From CAZYME01 sp964648115 (GTDB lineage Bacteria; Pseudomonadota; Gammaproteobacteria; Legionellales; Legionellaceae): 64,000 nucleotides of DNA. The position numbers were made by a program, and so were the translations under genes. Of this stretch, positions 63,090 to 64,000 are shown in pieces (positions within the stretch are counted from its first letter, which is position 1; each line of letters opens with the position of its first letter). The notes beneath the pieces are model-generated. The model had not been told where the DNA came from, did not search any database, and saw only the letters and a list, made by a program, of their open reading frames with translations. The stretch spans positions 1 to 64,000 of the forward strand of contig CAZYME010000013.1 in the NCBI GenBank assembly GCA_964648115.1, read 5' to 3'.

Positions 63090-63845
63090 TTAGAAACGAA
63101 AGGCAACCCCGCCAACAATAGACTGAATATTAAAATTCGCTTTCCCAAGCGTTTTTCCAAGAGTGATGCCTCGGACAACCGTGTTATTGGTGTATGTATC
63201 TTTCACTTGAAAAGCGCTATCTCGGTATTCTACAAATGCGCCGATGCGTTGCGTTAAAAATAATATTAAGCCGCCACCTGCTTTCACGCCTAGCGAGGTG
63301 TACGTGCTAGATTGCCCTGGCGGGATGAAATTGTCCGTGTCTTTGAGTGTGGAAATGAATAACGCTGGTCCCACAGTCAAATAGGGTTGAACTCGACCTT
63401 TTGTAAATTGTGTGGAGGTAAGTAGAGGATAACGGAGCATTACATCAAACCCTATGGAGGTAATATTGTTATTGAATTTCTTGATGTGCTCGGGAGAAAT
63501 GGAGCATGGGTTACTCCCTACACATAAATTGGTCAAGGAAATCTGGTCTTTCTGATTTGGGCCAAAAAAATGGGAGGCATCTACTCCAAAACCTAAATAG
63601 TGGAGAGCGTCAATCCAGTATGCTCCTCTACCTCCAACAATTGCTGCGGAATCAAATGCGAGAGCTTCGTGGGTTCCTGAGATATTTGCGTCGGGTAGAT
63701 TAACCGAGGCGTTATGTTTTTGGGTAAAGCCGGTGCCGCCATAGAGCTGCGCTGTTAACTCAGCTTTCACTTGAGGTGAAATAACTAGTAGCAGAATTAA
63801 GATGGCGCTTATTTTGACGATAGAAGTTTGAATCCATTTTAGCAT
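63090..63845 (-). CDS. Outer-membrane beta-barrel protein
   Basis: 251 residues. A signal peptide (about 1-28) ends near VKAEL. The mature part has alternating hydrophobic strands, such as YGGTGFTQ, YLGFGVDASHF, SIGFDVMLRYPL, QPYLTVGPALFIS and LGVKAGGGLILFL, and ends in VAFRF, the terminal Phe of barrel proteins. One disulphide pair is likely in CVGSNPC. It resembles opacity/OmpA-like eight-strand porins of Legionella and relatives. Function (adhesion or membrane stability) is not shown by the sequence. Confidence 0.8.
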   Translation of the reverse strand: MLKWIQTSIVKISAILILLLVISPQVKAELTAQLYGGTGFTQKHNASVNLPDANISGTHEALAFDSAAIVGGRGAYWIDALHYLGFGVDASHFFGPNQKDQISLTNLCVGSNPCSISPEHIKKFNNNITSIGFDVMLRYPLLTSTQFTKGRVQPYLTVGPALFISTLKDTDNFIPPGQSSTYTSLGVKAGGGLILFLTQRIGAFVEYRDSAFQVKDTYTNNTVVRGITLGKTLGKANFNIQSIVGGVAFRF

Positions 63846-63967
63846 GTAAAGTTCGGTCTAAAGGCGTGTCTTACTGACTTTAGCATACTAGTATTTTGCA
63901 GTGAAGTTAGGCAGAATAATGGTTGGTTTTTGCCGACGGGTATTTATTAGAGATTAAGGGGATTGTT

Positions 63968-64000
63968 ATGAAGATTAAATTGATCGTTGCTGCCATGGGT
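63968..64000 (+). CDS. Start of a further gene, cut by the window end
   Basis: ATG 63968 follows AAGGGGA at about 5 nt. The visible codons read MKIKLIVAAMG, the beginning of a likely signal peptide. Too short for identification. Confidence 0.45.
   Translation, partial: MKIKLIVAAMG

Noticed and set aside
1..64000. CRISPR arrays, tRNA, rRNA or a full insertion sequence
   Set aside because: No regular spaced direct repeats, no cloverleaf with a T-arm motif and no transposase-like protein were found by reading; short or diverged ones could be missed without a search program.

Overview
The window is a compact, AT-leaning gammaproteobacterial chromosome segment with no tRNA, rRNA, CRISPR array or intact insertion sequence that I can see. 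Gene content and order point to a Legionella-like member of the Legionellales. The run surE-nlpD-rpoS-hmgA-yebC-ruvC-ruvA, followed by a PmrA/PmrB two-component pair next to yciB, matches my memory of the Legionella pneumophila order; I could not check this against a database. pilMNOPQ-aroK-aroB-damX, ribF-ileS-lspA and era-recO-pdxJ are standard gammaproteobacterial clusters.

Layout. 1-4.2 kb: a chagasin-type protease inhibitor and two unknown proteins, the larger effector-like. 4.2-13.95 kb: malic enzyme, RhlE-type helicase, surE/nlpD/rpoS, hmgA, yebC/ruvC/ruvA. 14.2-24.1 kb: an unknown Pro/Ser/Ala-rich protein, pmrB-pmrA-yciB, mltD, gloB, rlmJ, an unknown membrane-hairpin protein, a small charged protein and folD. 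24.2-32.5 kb: type IV pilus assembly genes joined to aroK, aroB and damX. 32.5-37.6 kb: a universal stress protein, ribF, ileS, lspA. 37.8-41.7 kb: an aldolase-like protein without its catalytic lysine, a GT39-like membrane glycosyltransferase and an unknown helical protein. 41.9-50.5 kb: era-recO-pdxJ-korA-korB, broken up by an internal duplication. 51-64 kb: a GH1 glycosidase, a Bax-inhibitor-1-like protein, a nitrilase-like amidase with tldD, a membrane protein, a small repeat-flanked gene, mfd, a rhomboid protease, xseA, an outer-membrane barrel protein and the start of one more gene.

The most unusual part is 43.0-48.0 kb. A segment running from inside recO through pdxJ into the start of korA is present twice. 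The junction lies at a 6-bp match (CCAACT). The second copy carries a decayed recO, a large insertion with an effector-like GT-B-type gene, and a gutted pdxJ that contains a 110-bp MITE with a 9-bp target duplication. Both copies of the korA start carry the same in-frame TGA at codon 21, so the only full-length korA is either broken or needs recoding or internal initiation.

Two unknown genes (starting at 15295 and 22879, both minus strand) have paired TTAA-type direct repeats the right distance upstream of a -10 element. This resembles PmrA-controlled Dot/Icm effector promoters, and pmrAB itself lies between them. Several families of palindromic REP/MITE-like repeats fill most intergenic gaps. 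One supplies the C-terminus of XseA, and another flanks a small membrane-protein gene on both sides with compensated arm substitutions.
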